Origin: Cellulomonas sp.
Lineage (GTDB): Bacteria; Actinomycetota; Actinomycetes; Actinomycetales; Cellulomonadaceae
Direction of reading: 5' to 3'
Assembly (NCBI GenBank): GCA_031178625.1
Contig: JAPSIR010000009.1
Coordinates: forward strand, 1 to 35,716
Length of the DNA: 35,716 nucleotides
In this document: piece by piece, positions 7,318 through 15,586 of the stretch
Numbering within the stretch: position 1 is the first letter of the stretch
Layout of the letters: each line of letters opens with the position of its first letter
Notes under the pieces: model-generated
What the model was told of the DNA's origin: nothing
What the model saw: the letters and a program-made list of their open reading frames with translations, nothing else
Databases searched by the model: none
Program-made: the position numbers and the translations under genes

Positions 7318-7361
7318 GCCGGGGTCCGGCGTGCGGCACGCCGCCGGACGCCGGACCCGGC
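7318..7361. terminator. Bidirectional terminator between crp and ridA
   Basis: A long imperfect hairpin pairs GCCGGGGTCCGGCG with CGCCGGACCCGGC (one bulged G), and GCGG with CCGC further in. It lies between convergent genes, so it can end both transcripts. Confidence 0.7.
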
Positions 7362-7368
7362 TGCGCGC

Positions 7369-7866
7369 TCAGTCGACCGCGACGACCAGCTCGATCTCGA
7401 CCGGCGAGTCCAGCGGCAGCACCGCGACGCCCACGGCGGAGCGGGCGTGCACGCCCGCGTCGCCGAGCAGGTCGTGCAGGAGCAGGCTCGCCCCGTTGAC
7501 CACGGCGGGCTGGCCGCCGAAGCCGGGGTCGCTGGCGACGAACCCGACGACCTTGACCACGCGCCGGACGCGGTCCAGCGCCGTCACGGGGTCGGTGCCG
7601 TCCTCGCGTGCGAGCACGTCGCCGACGGCCGCGAGGGCGTTGAGCGCGGCGACGCGCGCCAGGTCGGCGGCGTCCTCCGGGGTGACGTCCGCGCCGACCT
7701 TGCCCGTGGCGGGCAGCGCGCCCGCGACGAACGGCAGCTGGCCCGACGTCCACACGTGGCCGCCGTCGCGCACCGCGGGCACGTAGGCCGCGACGGGGGC
7801 GGCGACGCCGGGAAGGGTCAGGCCGAGCTCGGCGAGGCGGGCACCGACCCGCGCCGCACCGCTCAC
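7369..7866 (-). CDS. RidA/YjgF-family protein
   Basis: The 165-residue protein matches the RidA group: an N-terminal helix region, then PAVRDGGHVWTSGQLPF, GKVGADVTPEDAADLARVAALNALAA, and a C-terminal half with VVKVVGFVASDPGF and GVAVLPLDSPVEIE. RidA proteins form trimers and hydrolyse reactive enamine/imine intermediates of PLP enzymes, but this longer actinobacterial subgroup (Rv3678c position) has no settled substrate, and I do not see the canonical C-terminal arginine motif clearly. The GTG start overlaps the stop of the upstream DUF4177 gene by four nt (GTGA), which indicates translational coupling in one operon. Confidence 0.85.
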   Translation of the reverse strand: MSGAARVGARLAELGLTLPGVAAPVAAYVPAVRDGGHVWTSGQLPFVAGALPATGKVGADVTPEDAADLARVAALNALAAVGDVLAREDGTDPVTALDRVRRVVKVVGFVASDPGFGGQPAVVNGASLLLHDLLGDAGVHARSAVGVAVLPLDSPVEIELVVAVD

Positions 7867-8018
7867 GGCCTGGGGCGCTTGAGGTAGGCGACGAGGCCCG
7901 CGTCGGGGCCCTGGATGACCGTCACGAGCTCCCACCCGTCGGCGCCCCACTGGTCGAGGATCGCCTTGGTGGCGTGGATGATGAGCGGAACGGTCGCGTA
8001 CTCCCACTGGGTGGCCAT
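7863..8018 (-). CDS. DUF4177-family small protein
   Basis: The 51-residue product begins MATQWEYATVPLIIHATKAI and contains WGADGWELVTVI, the hallmark of DUF4177 proteins, then a short strand LVAYLKRP. These are small alpha/beta proteins of unknown function. Its place between RidA and WhiB4 is that of Rv3678A in M. tuberculosis. The ATG lies six nt after TAGGGT, so the mRNA is probably leaderless, and the stop overlaps the RidA start. Confidence 0.85.
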   Translation of the reverse strand: MATQWEYATVPLIIHATKAILDQWGADGWELVTVIQGPDAGLVAYLKRPRP

Positions 8019-8024
8019 GGGCCC

Positions 8025-8030
8025 ACCCTA
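8025..8030 (-). promoter_or_regulatory. -10 element of a predicted leaderless promoter
   Basis: TAGGGT is followed by six nt and then the ATG of the DUF4177 gene. A GC-rich 18-bp tandem repeat lies immediately upstream. Confidence 0.6.
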
Positions 8031-8078
8031 GTGGCGGGGTCCCGCCCGGTGGCGGGGTCCCGCCCGGTGGCGGCGTCC
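8031..8078. repeat. 18-bp tandem direct repeat, about 2.6 copies
   Basis: GTGGCGGGGTCCCGCCCG occurs at 8031-8048 and 8049-8066, with a partial third copy at 8067-8078. Each unit is itself partly self-complementary (CGGG/CCCG). It lies directly upstream of the DUF4177-ridA promoter and downstream of whiB4. Confidence 0.8.
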
Positions 8079-8110
8079 GACGCCGACGTGGGCGAGGATG
8101 CCCCATCCGG

Positions 8111-8124
8111 TGGGAGCGCTCACA
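8111..8124. promoter_or_regulatory. LacI/CebR-type operator look-alike at the whiB4 3' end
   Basis: TGGGAGCGCTCACA matches 13 of 14 positions of the CebR/CelR box TGGGAGCGCTCCCA. It overlaps the whiB4 stop codon (8120-8122) and lies upstream of the DUF4177 operon. The location is unexpected and it may be fortuitous. Confidence 0.35.
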
Positions 8125-8428
8125 CCCGCGCCGTCAGCATCCCCTGCGCGAGGTCCGACCCGAGCAGCTCGTCGCGCCACGACACCACGTCGGGCCGCCG
8201 GCGCAGCAGCGCGCGGCGCTCGCGCTCGGTCATGCCGCCCCACACGCCGAAGTCCGCCCGGCTGTCGAGCGCGTCCGCCAGGCAGTCCAGGCGCACGGGG
8301 CACCCCTGGCACACCGCCCGCGCGTCGCGCTGCGCCGACCCCTCGACGAAGAGCGCGTCGGGCGCGAGCTTGCCCGACCCGCACGCCGCACGCGCGGTCC
8401 AGTGACCGTCCACCTCGAGCACCGTCAC
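8120..8428 (-). CDS. whiB4: WhiB-family iron-sulfur regulator (WhiB4 position)
   Basis: The 102-residue protein has the four cluster-binding cysteines C16, C40, C43 and C49 (C-X23-C-X2-C-X5-C), the GVWGG turn at 61-65 and the basic stretch ERERRALLRRRP that contacts DNA. WhiB proteins are O2/NO-sensitive [4Fe-4S] regulators, often partnered with the primary sigma factor. The neighbourhood (DUF4177 on one side, PonA2 divergent on the other) is that of WhiB4 (Rv3681c). GTG at 8428 follows the ribosome-binding site GGAGGT. A likely -10, TAGCGT, lies at 8462-8467. Confidence 0.9.
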   Translation of the reverse strand: MTVLEVDGHWTARAACGSGKLAPDALFVEGSAQRDARAVCQGCPVRLDCLADALDSRADFGVWGGMTERERRALLRRRPDVVSWRDELLGSDLAQGMLTARV

Positions 8429-8461
8429 CTGTGACCTCCGTCCCTGCCGTTCGCACCGCGG

Positions 8462-8467
8462 ACGCTA
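8462..8467 (-). promoter_or_regulatory. -10 element upstream of whiB4
   Basis: TAGCGT lies 33 nt before the whiB4 GTG and gives a short leader that contains GGAGGT. It is divergent from the ponA2 promoter in the same intergenic region. Confidence 0.45.
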
Positions 8468-8596
8468 GCGGCTCGGCCACACGCGCGGATAGACCCGTCC
8501 ACGGGTTTCCGCCAGCCGGCGCAGCGCGTGTGCAGGTCCCGTGGAGGAGCGGGGGCGGTCCGCGGACGCCCCTGGGGGACCGTCAGGGGGCGCCGG

Positions 8597-8602
8597 TACC
8601 CT
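8597..8602 (+). promoter_or_regulatory. -10 element of a predicted leaderless promoter
   Basis: TACCCT is followed by seven nt and then the ATG of ponA2. This also argues against the upstream in-frame ATG at 8541. Confidence 0.55.
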
Positions 8603-8609
8603 GACAGGC

Positions 8610-11126
8610 ATGCCGACCCCTGCCCGCGCACGCGGACGCAAGGTCAGCGCCGTCCAGGCGCTGGCGCTGCTCGTCTCCTTCCTGCTCGTCGCCGTCATCG
8701 GCGGCGTGCTGGCCGCCGGCATGCTGCTGCCCGCGGTGGCCGCGGCCAACGGCGCGACCGACATGTCCGTGACGGCGTTCGAGGAGCTCCCCAGCGAGCT
8801 GAACCCCCAGCCGCTGCCGGAGAAGTCCGAGATCCTCGCCGCCGACGGCACGCTCCTCGCGACGTTCTACCAGCAGAACCGCGTGGTGGTGCCGCTCTCC
8901 GCGATCGCGCCGATCATGCAGCAGGCCGTGATCGCGGTCGAGGACCGGCGCTTCTACGAGCACTCCGGCGTCGACGTCCCCGGCATGGCGCGCGCCGCGA
9001 TCGCCACCCTGCTGAACGACACGCAGGGCGCGTCGACGCTGACGCAGCAGTACGTCAAGAACGTCTTCATCGACGCCGCCGAGCAGGCGCAGTCCCCGGA
9101 GGAGCGCGCCGCGCTCATCGACGCCGCGCGCGAGAGCGAGGGCGCCGAGGGCGTCGCCCGCAAGCTCCGCGAGGCGAAGATCGCGATCACGCTCGAGAAG
9201 ACGATGTCGAAGGAGCAGATCCTCGAGGCCTACCTCAACATCGCGCCCTTCGGCGCGTCGGTGTACGGCGTCGAGTCGGCCTCGCAGTACTACTTCAGCA
9301 AGTCGGCGACGGAGCTGACCTACCTCGAGGCGGCGACGATCGCCGGCATCACGCAGAGCCCGTCGGCGCTCGACCCGGTCGGCCCGCCCGAGCAGACCGA
9401 CGAGGAGCGCGCCGCCCGGTACACCAAGTCCCAGCAGCGCCGCGACCAGGTGCTCAGGGACATGGCGCGCGAGAAGTACATCACCGAGGAGGAGCTCGCG
9501 GCCGGCGTCGCGACGCCCATCCAGGACACGCTGCGGCCGCAGCCGCTCAAGCAGGGCTGCATGGCCGCCGGCGACGTCGTCCCCGGCTCCGGCTTCTTCT
9601 GCGACTACGTCACCAAGGTCATCATCAACGACCCGGCGTTCGGCGAGACGGCGCGTGACCGCAGCAACACGCTGTACCGCGGCGGCCTGACGATCACGAC
9701 GACGCTCCTGCCGGGCGAGCAGACGATCGCCGACCAGGAGGTCAAGGCGGGCGTCCCCGTCGAGGACGGGTCGGGCGTCGCGTCCTCGCTCGTCACGGTC
9801 GAGCCGGGCACCGGCAAGATCACCGCGATGGCGCAGAACCGCATCTACTCGAACCTCAAGGACCGGCCCACGCAGGAGACGGCCGTCAACTACAACACGT
9901 CGTTCCGGTACGGCGGCTCCCAGGGCTTCGCCCCCGGCTCGACGTTCAAGGTGTTCACGCTGCTCGAGTGGCTGCGCAAGGGGCACGCGCTGCAGGAGAC
10001 GGTCAACGGCACGCGCCTGAAGTACGACCAGCGCGAGTTCGACAGCTGCATCAACCTCGTCGGGCCGTACGAGTTCCGCAACTCCGAGGGCGGCAGGGCG
10101 ATCCAGCAGTCCGTCGTCGACGCGACGCGCAACTCCGTGAACTCGGCGTACGTCGCCATGGCCAAGGAGCTCAACCTCTGCGACATCATGCGCGGCGCCG
10201 CCGACCTGGGCGTCACGCAGGCCGGCGACCCGAACTCCGAGACGCGCTGGGGCACGCCCGGCGACGCGCCGTTCACCGCGACGCCGGCCAACGTCCTCGG
10301 CTCCGAGTCGACGTCGCCGCTGCAGATGGCGGCCGCGTACGCCGCGTTCGCCGCGAACGGCACCTACTGCAAGCCGATCGCGATCACCTCGGTCGTCAAC
10401 ACGGCCGGCGAGCAGCTGCCCGTCCCGTCCGCCGACTGCCGGCCGGGCGCCGTCGAGCCGCAGATCGCCGCCGCGATGAACTTCGCGCTGAGCAACGTGT
10501 GGACGGGCACGGGCCGCTCGATCGGCGCGCCGTCGTACACCGCCGCCGGCAAGACCGGCACGACGTCGAACAACGAGAACAACTGGTTCGTCGGCTACAA
10601 CCCGCTGCGCGCGACGGCCGTGTGGGTCGGCTTCAGCGAGAACTTCCGCTCGATGGGTGGCCTGACGATCAACGGCAAGCGGTACACCAGCGGGCCCTAC
10701 GGCTCGTCGATCGCGGGCCCGACGTGGAAGCGGTTCATGGACCGCACGCTCGACGGCGCCGAGGTGCCCGCGTTCGTGTCGCCCAACGACCGCCAGCTGT
10801 TCGGCGAGCGCACCAACGTGCCGTCGGTGGTCGGGCTCAGCGAGCAGGACGCACGTGACCGGCTGCAGCGTGCGGGCTTCCGCGTGTCGGTGTCGAACGA
10901 GCAGGTGGCGTCGTCGGTGCCCGCCGGCGCCGTCGCGGAGCAGTCGCCCGCCGGCTCGGCGTCGCGCGGCGCGACCGTCACGCTGCGGCTGTCGAACGGC
11001 CAGGCGCCCGCCCCTGACCCCAACCAGGTGCAGCCCGGGTTCCCGGGCGGTGGGCAGGGCGGCGGCGAGGGACCCGGCCGCGGGCAGGGCGGCGGCCAGG
11101 GCGGCAACAACGGCCGCAACGGCTGA
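8610..11126 (+). CDS. ponA2: Bifunctional class A penicillin-binding protein with PASTA domain (PonA2)
   Basis: This 838-residue enzyme polymerises and cross-links peptidoglycan outside the membrane. Order: short cytoplasmic tail and membrane anchor (about 13-42); GT51 glycosyltransferase with EDRRFYEHSG at 111-120 (E111 catalytic) and QGASTLTQQYVKN at 139-151; transpeptidase with the serine motif STFK (S444-K447), SVN at 509-511 and KTG at 648-650; one PASTA domain at about 735-797; and a Gly/Gln-rich tail. One PASTA repeat and the adjacent WhiB4 and metallophosphoesterase genes fit mycobacterial PonA2 (Rv3682). The ATG at 8610 is preferred because of the basic N-terminus MPTPARARGRK and the promoter spacing. 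Confidence 0.95.
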   Translation: MPTPARARGRKVSAVQALALLVSFLLVAVIGGVLAAGMLLPAVAAANGATDMSVTAFEELPSELNPQPLPEKSEILAADGTLLATFYQQNRVVVPLSAIAPIMQQAVIAVEDRRFYEHSGVDVPGMARAAIATLLNDTQGASTLTQQYVKNVFIDAAEQAQSPEERAALIDAARESEGAEGVARKLREAKIAITLEKTMSKEQILEAYLNIAPFGASVYGVESASQYYFSKSATELTYLEAATIAGITQSPSALDPVGPPEQTDEERAARYTKSQQRRDQVLRDMAREKYITEEELAAGVATPIQDTLRPQPLKQGCMAAGDVVPGSGFFCDYVTKVIINDPAFGETARDRSNTLYRGGLTITTTLLPGEQTIADQEVKAGVPVEDGSGVASSLVTVEPGTGKITAMAQNRIYSNLKDRPTQETAVNYNTSFRYGGSQGFAPGSTFKVFTLLEWLRKGHALQETVNGTRLKYDQREFDSCINLVGPYEFRNSEGGRAIQQSVVDATRNSVNSAYVAMAKELNLCDIMRGAADLGVTQAGDPNSETRWGTPGDAPFTATPANVLGSESTSPLQMAAAYAAFAANGTYCKPIAITSVVNTAGEQLPVPSADCRPGAVEPQIAAAMNFALSNVWTGTGRSIGAPSYTAAGKTGTTSNNENNWFVGYNPLRATAVWVGFSENFRSMGGLTINGKRYTSGPYGSSIAGPTWKRFMDRTLDGAEVPAFVSPNDRQLFGERTNVPSVVGLSEQDARDRLQRAGFRVSVSNEQVASSVPAGAVAEQSPAGSASRGATVTLRLSNGQAPAPDPNQVQPGFPGGGQGGGEGPGRGQGGGQGGNNGRNG

Positions 11127-11129
11127 CGG

Positions 11130-12098
11130 GTGAGGGGCTCCCCCACCGGCCACCCCGTGCTGCGCACCGTCGGCGGGCTCGCGCTCGCCGGCGTGGCGGG
11201 CGTCGCGTGGTCGCTCGTCGAGGCGCGCTGGTACACCCTGCGCGAGGTGACCGTCCCGGTGCTGCCCGCGGGGCAGGCGCCGCTGCGCGTCCTGCACGTG
11301 TCGGACCTGCACCTGACGCCCGGGCAGCGGCGCAAGGTCGGGTGGGTCCGCGAGCTGGCGACGCTCGACCCGCACCTCGTCGTCGACACGGGCGACAACT
11401 GGGCGCACCTCGACGCGATGCCGGCGCTCCTCGACGCCCTCGAGCCGCTGCTGGCGCTGCCGGGCGCGTTCGTGCTCGGCTCGAACGACTACCTCGCGCC
11501 GGCGCCCAAGAACCCGGCGCGGTACCTGCTGCCCGACGCTCGGCACGAGCCCGCCCACCCCCCCGTCGCGCTGCCGTGGCGCGAGCTCGTCGCACGGCTG
11601 ACGTCGGCCGGCTGGGCGGACCTGTCGAACCGGCGCGACGCCCTCGACGTCGACGGGCGCCGGCTGTCGCTGGTCGGCACGGACGACGCGCACCTCGACC
11701 AGGACCGCTTCCCGGCGGCGGGCGGCCCGGACGACGTCCGCGGGCGCGCCGACCGGCGGGACACCCCGGCGGTCGACCTGCACGTCGGCGTCACCCACGC
11801 CCCGTACCGGCGCGTGCTCGACGCGATGCACGCCGACGGCGTTGACCTCACGATCGCGGGCCACACGCACGGCGGGCAGCTCGCCGTGCCGTTCTACGGC
11901 GCCTTGACGACCAACTGCGACCTCGACCGGCGCCGCGCGAAGGGCCTGCACGGCTGGCCCGGCGCGCGTCCCGACCGGCCCGGTGGTGCGGGCTCGTCGT
12001 GGCTGCACGTCTCGGCCGGGCTCGGCACGTCGCCGTACGCGCCGGTGCGGTTCGCGTGCCGGCCGGAGGCGACGCTGCTCACGCTCGTCCCGGCGTGA
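11130..12098 (+). CDS. Membrane-anchored calcineurin-like metallophosphoesterase
   Basis: The 322-residue protein begins with one hydrophobic segment (about 10-30) and then a metallophosphoesterase domain. The metal-binding blocks are visible in order: SDLHLTPGQ (D-x-H), VDTGDN (GD), GSND in place of the usual GNH[DE], a His in VGVTHAPYRR, and GHTHGGQ. It is the counterpart of Rv3683, next to ponA2. The substrate is unknown; lipid-linked or nucleotide phosphodiesters are handled by relatives. The GTG start lies only three nt after the ponA2 stop, so the two are probably co-transcribed and functionally linked to the cell envelope. Confidence 0.9.
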   Translation: MRGSPTGHPVLRTVGGLALAGVAGVAWSLVEARWYTLREVTVPVLPAGQAPLRVLHVSDLHLTPGQRRKVGWVRELATLDPHLVVDTGDNWAHLDAMPALLDALEPLLALPGAFVLGSNDYLAPAPKNPARYLLPDARHEPAHPPVALPWRELVARLTSAGWADLSNRRDALDVDGRRLSLVGTDDAHLDQDRFPAAGGPDDVRGRADRRDTPAVDLHVGVTHAPYRRVLDAMHADGVDLTIAGHTHGGQLAVPFYGALTTNCDLDRRRAKGLHGWPGARPDRPGGAGSSWLHVSAGLGTSPYAPVRFACRPEATLLTLVPA

Positions 12099-12153
12099 CG
12101 CAGACCGCGTGAACCGCTGACCGGCCGGTTTCGTCGCACGGGTGATCGTCCGC

Positions 12154-12159
12154 TATTCT
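12154..12159 (+). promoter_or_regulatory. -10 element for tRNA-Pro
   Basis: TATTCT lies 12 nt before the first base of the tRNA, the correct distance for a start a few nt upstream of it. The -35 is not clear. Confidence 0.5.
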
Positions 12160-12171
12160 CATGGGGCTCCA

Positions 12172-12245
<74 letters not shown>

Positions 12246-12253
12246 CAGACGAG

Positions 12254-12289
12254 GAAGCCCCCGGTCGGCAGATGCCGACCGGGGGCTTC
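12254..12289 (+). terminator. Strong intrinsic terminator after tRNA-Pro
   Basis: GAAGCCCCCGGTCGGC pairs perfectly with GCCGACCGGGGGCTTC (16 bp) around an AGAT loop, followed by TCGTT. It also faces the end of the convergent DUF4097 gene at 12324. Confidence 0.9.
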
Positions 12290-12323
12290 GTCGTTCCCGG
12301 GGGTACGCGCGCGCCCCGGCGCG

Positions 12324-13457
12324 TCAGCCGCGCGGGCCCAGGTAGGCGACGTCGCCGTCGCTCGAGACGACCGTCACGCGGCGCCCGGCGGACGGGTCCG
12401 TCGGGGCGTCGACGGTCTGGCGGCCGGACGAGGTGGAGATCTCGAGGGCGACGGGCTCCCCCGTGCCGTGCACCGTGGCGTGGCCGCTGGAGGTCCGTGC
12501 CGTCACGTCGCCCGTCACGTCCGCGACCAGCACGTCGCCGTCCGACGTGCGCGCGACCGCCGCGCCCGTGACGCCGTCGACCTCCACGTGGCCGGACGAG
12601 GAGACGGCCTCGATGTCGTCACCCGCGCGCCGGACGCGCACGTCGCCGTCGCTCGTGGTCGCCCGGACCCGGCCGTCGGCGTCCGCGACCTCGACGTGGC
12701 CCGAGGACGACCGGGCGTCGACGGCGCCCCCCGCGTCCTGCACGACGACGTCCCCGTCCGACGTGCGCGCGACGACGTCGCCGCGCGCGCCGACCACCGC
12801 GACGGCACCGGACGACGTCCGCAGCGTCACCGTCCCCACCGGACCCTCGGCGCGCACGTCGCCGTCGCTCGAGCGGACGACCACGTCGGTGCCCTCGGGC
12901 AGCTCCACGGCCATCGACGTGCTGCACACGCCGACCCACTGCCAGCCGCAGCGGTGCGTCACGGCGAGGCGGTCGGCGGACTCGTCGACGACGTGGTCGG
13001 CGTCCTGCCACGCGGTGCGGGAGGTGCGCTCGACGCGCACGTCGCCGTCGGGCGTCACGCGGACGTCGACCGCGCCGTCCGTGACCAGCTCGACGACCGG
13101 CGCCGCGGCGTAGGTCTGCACGGACGTCTCGGTGCGCGCGGACGCCTGGGCCACGAGCGTCGCGGCGACCTGCACGACGACCAGGCCGCCCAGCACGGCG
13201 CCCGCCACCGTGAGGACCCGGCCGGCCGTCGAGCGCCGGCGTGCCGGCGGTGCGACGCCGGCGGTCGCGGGTGCCGTCGCGCCGGGCGGCGGCGCCGCTC
13301 CCCCGAACCCGGTGGAGGCCGCGGGACCGGCGTCGGCGGGTGCGTCGCCGCCCGGTGCCGGGAGCCGCAGGGTCGCGGGACCGGCGGACGGCAGCGGCTG
13401 CGTGGCGGCGTCGGGAGCGGGCGCACCGGCGCCGGTGGGGTCCTGGGGGGTGGTCAT
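12324..13457 (-). CDS. DUF4097-type membrane-anchored beta-solenoid protein
   Basis: The 377-residue protein has a Pro/Ala-rich cytoplasmic N-terminus (1-75), basic ARRRSTAGR, one transmembrane helix (about 80-105) and an external domain. That domain is made of 18-residue rungs that alternate between TSDGDV and SSGHV turns, typical of DUF4097 (adhesin-like) right-handed beta-helices. Such proteins follow LiaRS-like systems and are thought to act in envelope stress, but no biochemical role is established. A CGWQWVGVC segment before the rungs offers a disulfide pair. The ATG overlaps the response-regulator stop (ATGA), so it is the third gene of the kinase operon. Confidence 0.8.
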   Translation of the reverse strand: MTTPQDPTGAGAPAPDAATQPLPSAGPATLRLPAPGGDAPADAGPAASTGFGGAAPPPGATAPATAGVAPPARRRSTAGRVLTVAGAVLGGLVVVQVAATLVAQASARTETSVQTYAAAPVVELVTDGAVDVRVTPDGDVRVERTSRTAWQDADHVVDESADRLAVTHRCGWQWVGVCSTSMAVELPEGTDVVVRSSDGDVRAEGPVGTVTLRTSSGAVAVVGARGDVVARTSDGDVVVQDAGGAVDARSSSGHVEVADADGRVRATTSDGDVRVRRAGDDIEAVSSSGHVEVDGVTGAAVARTSDGDVLVADVTGDVTARTSSGHATVHGTGEPVALEISTSSGRQTVDAPTDPSAGRRVTVVSSDGDVAYLGPRG

Positions 13458-14125
13458 CGCGGGGCTCCGTTCGTCGGGCCGTCCTCGAGCCACCGCAGGA
13501 CCGCGAGCACGCGGCGGTGGTCGTCGGAGTCGGGCGGCAGGTCGAGCTTGGTGAGGATGGACGTGACGTGCTTCTCGACCGCGGGCAGGCCGACGACGAG
13601 GCGGTCGGCGATGGCGGAGTTGGACCGGCCCTCGGCCATCAGCGCCATGACCTCGCGCTCGCGCGGTGTGAGGGCGTCGAGCGCGGACCGGGTGCTGCGC
13701 GCGAGCACCTGCGCGACGACCTCGGGGTCGACGACGGTGCCGCCGGCCGCCACGCGGGCGAGCGCGGCGAGGAAGTCGTCGACGTCGGCCACGCGGTCCT
13801 TCAGCACGTAGCCGAGGCCGCGCGCGTCGGCGGCGAACAGCTCGCGCGCGTACCGCTGCTCGACGTACTGCGAGAGCACGAGCACCGGCAGCCGGGGGTG
13901 CAGGCCGCGCAGGTGCACGGCGGCGCGCAGGCCCTCGTCGGTGTGCGTGGGCGGCATGCGGACGTCCGTCACGACGGCGTCCGGCAGGTCGGCGTCCGGG
14001 TCGCCGAGGGCGGCCACGAGCGCGTCGGCGGTGCGGTGGCCGGTGACCACGTGGCCCTCGGCGACGAGGAGGCGCGTGAGCCCCTCGAGCAGGAGGACCG
14101 AGTCCTCGGCGATCACGATGCGCAC
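13454..14125 (-). CDS. NarL/LuxR-type response regulator
   Basis: The 223-residue protein has a receiver domain (about 1-125) with acidic residues E7/D8, the phosphorylation site D54 in VVTDVRMPP and the lysine of YVLKDRV. A LuxR-type helix-turn-helix follows (about 155-215) with LTPREREVMALMAEGRSNSA. It should be phosphorylated by the kinase encoded immediately upstream, whose stop overlaps its start by 13 nt. GTG at 14125 is preceded by GGAGGTGCC. The two-component pair resembles the DesKR/LiaRS class, which often responds to envelope damage. Confidence 0.93.
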   Translation of the reverse strand: MRIVIAEDSVLLLEGLTRLLVAEGHVVTGHRTADALVAALGDPDADLPDAVVTDVRMPPTHTDEGLRAAVHLRGLHPRLPVLVLSQYVEQRYARELFAADARGLGYVLKDRVADVDDFLAALARVAAGGTVVDPEVVAQVLARSTRSALDALTPREREVMALMAEGRSNSAIADRLVVGLPAVEKHVTSILTKLDLPPDSDDHRRVLAVLRWLEDGPTNGAPR

Positions 14126-15573
14126 GGCACCTCCACGGTGAGCACGGTGCCGGCCCCGGCGGGGCTGACGAGGTCGAAGGAACCGTCGAGCGCCTCGACG
14201 CGCCGGCGCAGGCCGTCGAGCCCGCCGCCCGGCGCCGCCTGGGCGCCGCCGCGGCCGTCGTCGCCGACGCGCACCCGCAGGCGGGCGTCCGGGCCGGCGC
14301 CGACGACGTCCGCGCACACCGTGGCGGACGTGGCACCCGCGTGCTTGGCGACGTTCGTCAGCGCCTCCGCGACGACGAAGTACGCCGCGGCCTGCGCGGA
14401 CGAGCTCGCCGGCGCGCCGTACCCGAGCCCCGCGGCATCGACGCGGACGGGGACGGGGCTGCGCGCGGCGAGCGCGGACAGCGCGGCGTCGAGCCCGCGG
14501 TCGGTCAGGACGGCCGGGTGCACGCCCCGCACGAGGTCGCGCAGCTCGGCGAGCACCTCCTTGACCTCGGCGTGCGCCGTCTCCAGCGCGCGCGCCGCGG
14601 CCTCCGGGTCGCCGGCGACGGCGCGGCGGGCGACGCCGAGCTCCACGCCCAGCGCGACGAGCCGCTGCTGCGCGCCGTCGTGCAGGTCGCGCTCGATGCG
14701 GCGGCGCTCCGCGTCGGCGGCCTCGACGGCGGCCGTGCGGGTCTCGCGCAGGCGGACGGCCCGCACCTCCGCGTCCTCGGCGCGCTGCTCCGCGGCCTGC
14801 GCGGCCTGCTCCGCCTCGGCACGCGAGCGGCCGCCCAGCAGGGCCCGGCTCATGCGCAGCTGCAGCAGCGTGGCGCCCTGCGCGACGAGCGCGGCACCCC
14901 ACAGCCCCACCGGGAGGACGAGCACGGCCCAGCCCCACGGGTCGATCTGCAGGGCGTCGCGGACCGTCGGGACGACGAGCTCCACGCCGGCCACGAGCCC
15001 GACCGCGCCCAGCGCGGCGACGAGTGCCACGGCGGTCCAGCTCAGGGTGGCGGCGACGGAAGCGTGCGCGACCGCCGCCCACGCCCGGCCGTCGACGGTC
15101 CGCAGCCACCAGCCGCGGAACCCCGGCCGCCGCACGGGCCGCGCCGGCGCCGGCACGTCGGCGCCGAGCTGCGCGGCGAGCCGGGACCGCTCGGCGCGGC
15201 CGTACCCCCGAGCCAGCGCGAGCGTCAGCACGAGGACCGGCAGGCCGACGACGAGCAGGGCGAGCGACACGCCGACGGCCGCCCCGGTGAGCAGCACGAC
15301 CGCGACCGTGCCCGTCCAGAGGGCGGCGACGACGAGCTGCCCGACGGCCCGCCACGTCGCGGCCGAGACCGGTGCGAGGGCCAGCGCCCGCCCCCCGGTC
15401 AGCGCCGGGGCGACGAGCCGGACGTCGGCGACCAGCGGCACGACGTCGGTGCGGCCCGCCGGACGGGCGGTCGGGCCGGCGGGGGCGGTGGTTGGCGCGG
15501 GGCCGCGGCCCGGTGCCCACGCGGGGACCCGGGGCGCGGTCGGCGCCGCGGGCGGTGCGGGCGACTCGGTCAT
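14113..15573 (-). CDS. Membrane sensor histidine kinase, HisKA_3/DesK-LiaS class
   Basis: The 486-residue protein has a Pro-rich start, two hydrophobic pairs (about 75-120 and 165-235), a coiled linker (245-290), the phosphoacceptor H298 in RRRIERDLHDGAQQRLVALG, and an HATPase domain with NVAKHAGA, GDDGRGG and GGLDGLRRRVEALDG. The two membrane blocks place most of the sensor in the membrane, so it likely senses lipid or envelope state and not a soluble ligand. The ATG at 15573 lies seven nt after TACGTT, predicting a leaderless mRNA. The operon continues into the response regulator and the DUF4097 gene. Confidence 0.92.
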   Translation of the reverse strand: MTESPAPPAAPTAPRVPAWAPGRGPAPTTAPAGPTARPAGRTDVVPLVADVRLVAPALTGGRALALAPVSAATWRAVGQLVVAALWTGTVAVVLLTGAAVGVSLALLVVGLPVLVLTLALARGYGRAERSRLAAQLGADVPAPARPVRRPGFRGWWLRTVDGRAWAAVAHASVAATLSWTAVALVAALGAVGLVAGVELVVPTVRDALQIDPWGWAVLVLPVGLWGAALVAQGATLLQLRMSRALLGGRSRAEAEQAAQAAEQRAEDAEVRAVRLRETRTAAVEAADAERRRIERDLHDGAQQRLVALGVELGVARRAVAGDPEAAARALETAHAEVKEVLAELRDLVRGVHPAVLTDRGLDAALSALAARSPVPVRVDAAGLGYGAPASSSAQAAAYFVVAEALTNVAKHAGATSATVCADVVGAGPDARLRVRVGDDGRGGAQAAPGGGLDGLRRRVEALDGSFDLVSPAGAGTVLTVEVPCAS

Positions 15574-15580
15574 GACCTCG

Positions 15581-15586
15581 AACGTA
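15581..15586 (-). promoter_or_regulatory. -10 element of a predicted leaderless promoter
   Basis: TACGTT is followed by seven nt and then the ATG of the histidine kinase. Confidence 0.55.

Noticed and set aside
8541-8609. N-terminal extension of ponA2 from an upstream in-frame start
   Set aside because: A leaderless -10 (TACCCT) lies within it, seven nt before the ATG at 8610, and the residues are low-complexity.
8583-12008. 1141-codon minus-strand ORF opposite ponA2
   Set aside because: It is antisense to an intact PonA2 and metallophosphoesterase and has no recognisable domain.
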